Part shown: positions 43,780 through 44,148 of the stretch, piece by piece
Layout: each line of letters starts with the position of its first letter
How positions within the stretch are numbered: position 1 is the first letter of the stretch
Assembly (NCBI GenBank): GCA_900545865.1
Contig: URAN01000022.1
Span: 1-44,148 of the forward strand
Direction: 5' to 3'
Source of the DNA: an uncultured Eubacteriales bacterium
GTDB taxonomy: Bacteria; Bacillota; Clostridia; Monoglobales; Monoglobaceae
DNA length: 44,148 bases
Notes under the pieces: generated by a model
Seen by the model: the letters and a program-made list of their open reading frames with translations, nothing else
What the model was told of the DNA's origin: nothing
The model's database searches: none
Position numbers and translations under genes: made by a program

Positions 43780-44148
43780 TCATATTTCAGTATGTACTTT
43801 TAGATAGTGGTCTGTTAGCGATAGCAGACCTCTTTTCTTTAACCTGTCATTATTAATAGCAAATTGTATATATCTCGTCTTGCAAATCTGCTGATAGCCT
43901 TTTCTTGTGTTTGCGCAGTTAAACGCAAGTTCAAACGGCATACCAAGTTTTACGAGTGCATCGCACCTCGTTTTTGTCTTTTTCCATTGTTTCCAGATTA
44001 TCACCCTTATTCGGGCTCTTAACCTTTCATCAATCTTCGCAAGCACTTTTTTCATATTTGCTATTCTAAAGTAATTAACCCAACCTCTGACTACATAATT
44101 TATCCTTTGAAGTCGTGTATCAAGGCTTATGCTTATCCGTCTTTCCGT
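43780..44148 (-). CDS. ltrA: Group II intron reverse transcriptase/maturase, C-terminal part
   Basis: The last 122 residues of an intron-encoded protein; the frame is open to the window edge and its start lies outside. An ATG at 44055 is internal, since VVRGWVNYFRIANM before it is conserved. RVIIWKQWKK, ANTRKGYQQI and LKKRGLLSLTDHY are typical of the GIIM maturase domain, which binds intron RNA and helps splicing. The reverse-transcriptase catalytic domain would be upstream. No frameshift is seen in the visible part, so the protein may be intact. Confidence 0.9.
   Translation of the reverse strand, partial: TERRISISLDTRLQRINYVVRGWVNYFRIANMKKVLAKIDERLRARIRVIIWKQWKKTKTRCDALVKLGMPFELAFNCANTRKGYQQICKTRYIQFAINNDRLKKRGLLSLTDHYLKVHTEI

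Larger units (their letters stand above)
43701..44148 (-). mobile_element. 3' part of a group II intron (cut by the window edge)
   Basis: Minus-strand order: maturase C-terminus, its TGA at 43780, domain V (43744-43773), domain VI (about 43701-43743), and the likely 3' splice end CTACTCGAT at 43701. Spacing and sequence fit bacterial group II introns whose ORF stops just before domain V. The intron sits 26 bp after the M18 stop codon in the opposite orientation. Positions 43675-43700 are the 3' exon side. The 5' end, domains I-III and most of the reverse transcriptase lie beyond the window. Confidence 0.85.

Noticed and set aside
1..44148. CRISPR array, prophage, rRNA operon or replication origin
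   Set aside because: No regularly spaced repeats, phage structural genes, rRNA sequence or DnaA-box cluster was seen on reading both strands.

Overview
The window reads as chromosomal DNA of a Gram-positive anaerobe of the class Clostridia (Firmicutes), probably a gut-type lineage. The support is indirect: secreted proteins carry S-layer homology (SLH) domains, lysine/DAP synthesis uses LL-diaminopimelate aminotransferase (DapL) plus DapF, nitrogen is assimilated by a type III glutamine synthetase, ribosome sites are AGGAGG-like, promoters are of the TTGACA-17-TATAAT kind, and the tRNA gene encodes its CCA end. No species can be named from the sequence.

Layout. (1) 147-10672, minus strand: a surface-polysaccharide gene cluster. 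In transcription order it holds a multidomain clan-A glycoside hydrolase with a CBM9-like tail, a LamG-like/Ig-like secreted protein, then a pair of SLH proteins, one with C-terminal and one with N-terminal SLH repeats. (2) 11094-11493: a tRNA-Leu(CAG) followed by the C-terminal remnant of a large serine recombinase. (3) 11622-14674: ROK glucokinase, a ThrE-type transporter and an SGNH esterase. (4) 15107-23493, plus strand: nitrogen and amino-acid block: glutamine synthetase III behind an attenuator-like leader, an ammonium transporter fused to P-II, asparagine synthase, DapF and DapL. (5) 23554-37874, minus strand: a second, larger surface cluster with the same classes of gene in nearly the same order: a GH99/WbsX-like protein, a clan-A hydrolase with CBM9, a LamG/Ig-like protein, another clan-A hydrolase, then the same SLH-C/SLH-N pair and a 32-residue small ORF. 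A divergent AraC-type regulator (38147-38995) is its likely controller. (6) 39180-43674: a BspA-like LRR protein with three SLH repeats, an AEC transporter and an M18 aminopeptidase. (7) 43701-44148: the 3' end of a group II intron with its maturase, cut by the window edge.

The most unusual content is the pair of paralogous surface clusters. Each couples cell-wall-bound SLH proteins of unknown function with secreted glycosidases and LamG/Ig-like proteins. Each also has a nearly identical 83-84 bp element with perfect 16-bp inverted ends just beyond the 3' end of its LamG-like gene. The inferred job is binding and trimming of a complex polysaccharide at the cell surface under AraC control; substrate and architecture are not determined by the sequence.
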